A DNA stretch of 13,241 nt, taken from assembly GCA_023450335.1 (NCBI GenBank), contig JAEXHA010000016.1, forward strand, positions 1 to 13,241, written 5' to 3'. This document shows positions 12,488-13,241 of the stretch, piece by piece. The notes under the pieces are model-generated. The model ran no database searches. It was not told the DNA's origin and was given only the letters and a program-made list of their open reading frames with translations. Origin of the DNA: Actinomycetes bacterium (GTDB taxonomy: Bacteria; Actinomycetota; Actinomycetes; Actinomycetales; Microbacteriaceae). Position numbers and translations under genes: made by a program. How positions within the stretch are numbered: position 1 is the stretch's first letter; the number at the start of each line of letters is the position of its first letter.

Positions 12488-13231
12488 ATGACCGATATCA
12501 AGCCCACCATCGTCCTCATCCACGGAGCGTTCGCCGAGTCCGCCTCCTGGAACCGCGTCATCGAACGCCTCCACCAGCACGGTGTGCGCGCGGTCGCCGT
12601 CGCCAACCCGTTGCGGAGCCTGGCGGGCGATGCCGGATATGTGCGCGATGTCATCGCATCGATCGGCGGCCCCGTCGTGCTGGTGGGGCACTCGTACGGC
12701 GGCCTGGTGATCACCGAAGCCGCCTCTCGCAACGACGCCGTCGTCGGCCTCGTCTACGTGTCGGCCTTCGCCCCCGACAGCGGTGAGAGCGCCCTCAGCC
12801 TGTCCACCAGCGCCCCCGGGTCCACCCTCGGCGAAGCGATTCAGGCCTACCCCGTCGCCGGGGGTGGCAACGAGTTCGCGATCCGATCTGACGTGTTCCA
12901 CGCACAGTTCTGCGCGGATGCAGCAGAGGGGGAGGCTGCGCTGATGGCCGCGACCCAGCGCCCGGTGACCGAAGCCGCTCTCTCGGAGGGCTTGCCCACC
13001 GACCGTCCGGCGTGGAAGGACATCCCGTCGTGGCACGTGTTCGGCGAGGAGGATCGCAACATTCCGGCCGCGGTGCTTCGCGCCGGTGCGGAGCGGGCCG
13101 GCTCGCGGGGCACCACCGCCATCGCGGGCGCGTCCCACGCGATCTCCGTCTCGCAGCCCGATGCCGTCGTGGCGGCCATCGCCGAAGCCGGCCGTTCCTT
13201 CGTGGCCGGCCGCGCCGACACCGCGGCGTGA
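12488..13231 (+). CDS. Alpha/beta hydrolase, EstC/salicylate-esterase-like
   Basis: This 247-residue complete alpha/beta hydrolase has the triad Ser69 (GHSYGG, 67-72), Asp189 (GEEDRNIP) and His217 (GASHAISVSQP). HGAFAESASW (12-21) near the N-terminus supplies the oxyanion region. This pattern is common in an actinobacterial and proteobacterial group annotated as alpha/beta hydrolases related to plant esterases and hydroxynitrile lyases. No signal peptide is seen, so it is cytoplasmic. AGGA (12478-12481) precedes ATG 12488. It is 38 bp downstream of the first hydrolase on the same strand and is probably in the same operon. It belongs to a different hydrolase subfamily from its neighbour, so they are not recent duplicates. 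The window ends 10 bp after the stop codon, so further operon members cannot be excluded. Confidence 0.92.
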   Translation: MTDIKPTIVLIHGAFAESASWNRVIERLHQHGVRAVAVANPLRSLAGDAGYVRDVIASIGGPVVLVGHSYGGLVITEAASRNDAVVGLVYVSAFAPDSGESALSLSTSAPGSTLGEAIQAYPVAGGGNEFAIRSDVFHAQFCADAAEGEAALMAATQRPVTEAALSEGLPTDRPAWKDIPSWHVFGEEDRNIPAAVLRAGAERAGSRGTTAIAGASHAISVSQPDAVVAAIAEAGRSFVAGRADTAA

Positions 13232-13241
13232 CAGACCGGCG

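Overview
The window is very GC-rich, densely coded actinobacterial DNA. Short intergenic gaps, several starts with a TANNNT box about 6 nt upstream and no Shine-Dalgarno, and the gene families present all suggest Microbacteriaceae, possibly Microbacterium; the genus is a guess. I see no RNA genes, insertion sequences, prophage genes or CRISPR array.

Left part (1-3599). A GC-rich, repeat-containing non-coding stretch (1-184) lies behind a small lipoprotein gene on the minus strand. Next comes a WYL/HTH transcription regulator (minus), divergent from a two-gene ABC-2 exporter (ATPase plus permease, plus strand, 4-nt overlap). A short inverted repeat in the 61-bp divergent gap is a candidate operator.

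Middle (3724-6792). A single 1022-residue gene encodes an extracytoplasmic domain that I read as related to family GH67 alpha-glucuronidases. It has an N-terminal anchor and is followed by about seven C-terminal membrane helices, an unusual architecture. A GC-rich hairpin separates it from the convergent genes to the right.

Right part (6838-13231). Six minus-strand genes run in the order sdr2, sig2, OhrR-like MarR, sig1, a stand-alone SnoaL/NTF2-like protein, sdr1. Divergent from sdr2 are two alpha/beta hydrolases. sig1 and sig2 are SigJ/ECF41-type sigma factors that carry the linker WLPxP, the DGGG-type motif and the C-terminal NPxKL motif. Each is paired with a paralogous NmrA-like NAD(P)-binding protein. 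sig2/MarR overlap as GTGA, and sig1/SnoaL overlap as ATGA.

The main finding is a two-block motif, (C/G)GTCACA-N16-(T/G)GTC, with exactly 16-nt spacing. It occurs in front of sdr1, sdr2, sig1 and the first hydrolase, and it resembles the ECF41 promoter as I recall it. sig2 has instead a sigma-A-like extended -10 box, TATATT. Together with the OhrR-type Cys/Tyr/Tyr sensor residues in the MarR protein, this suggests a compact, self-amplifying stress regulon. Its parts would be one sigma factor on a housekeeping promoter, one autoregulated sigma factor, a redox repressor, a free copy of the sigma regulatory domain, and four target enzymes (two reductase/epimerase-like proteins and two hydrolases). 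The regulation is inferred from sequence; only the motifs are observed.
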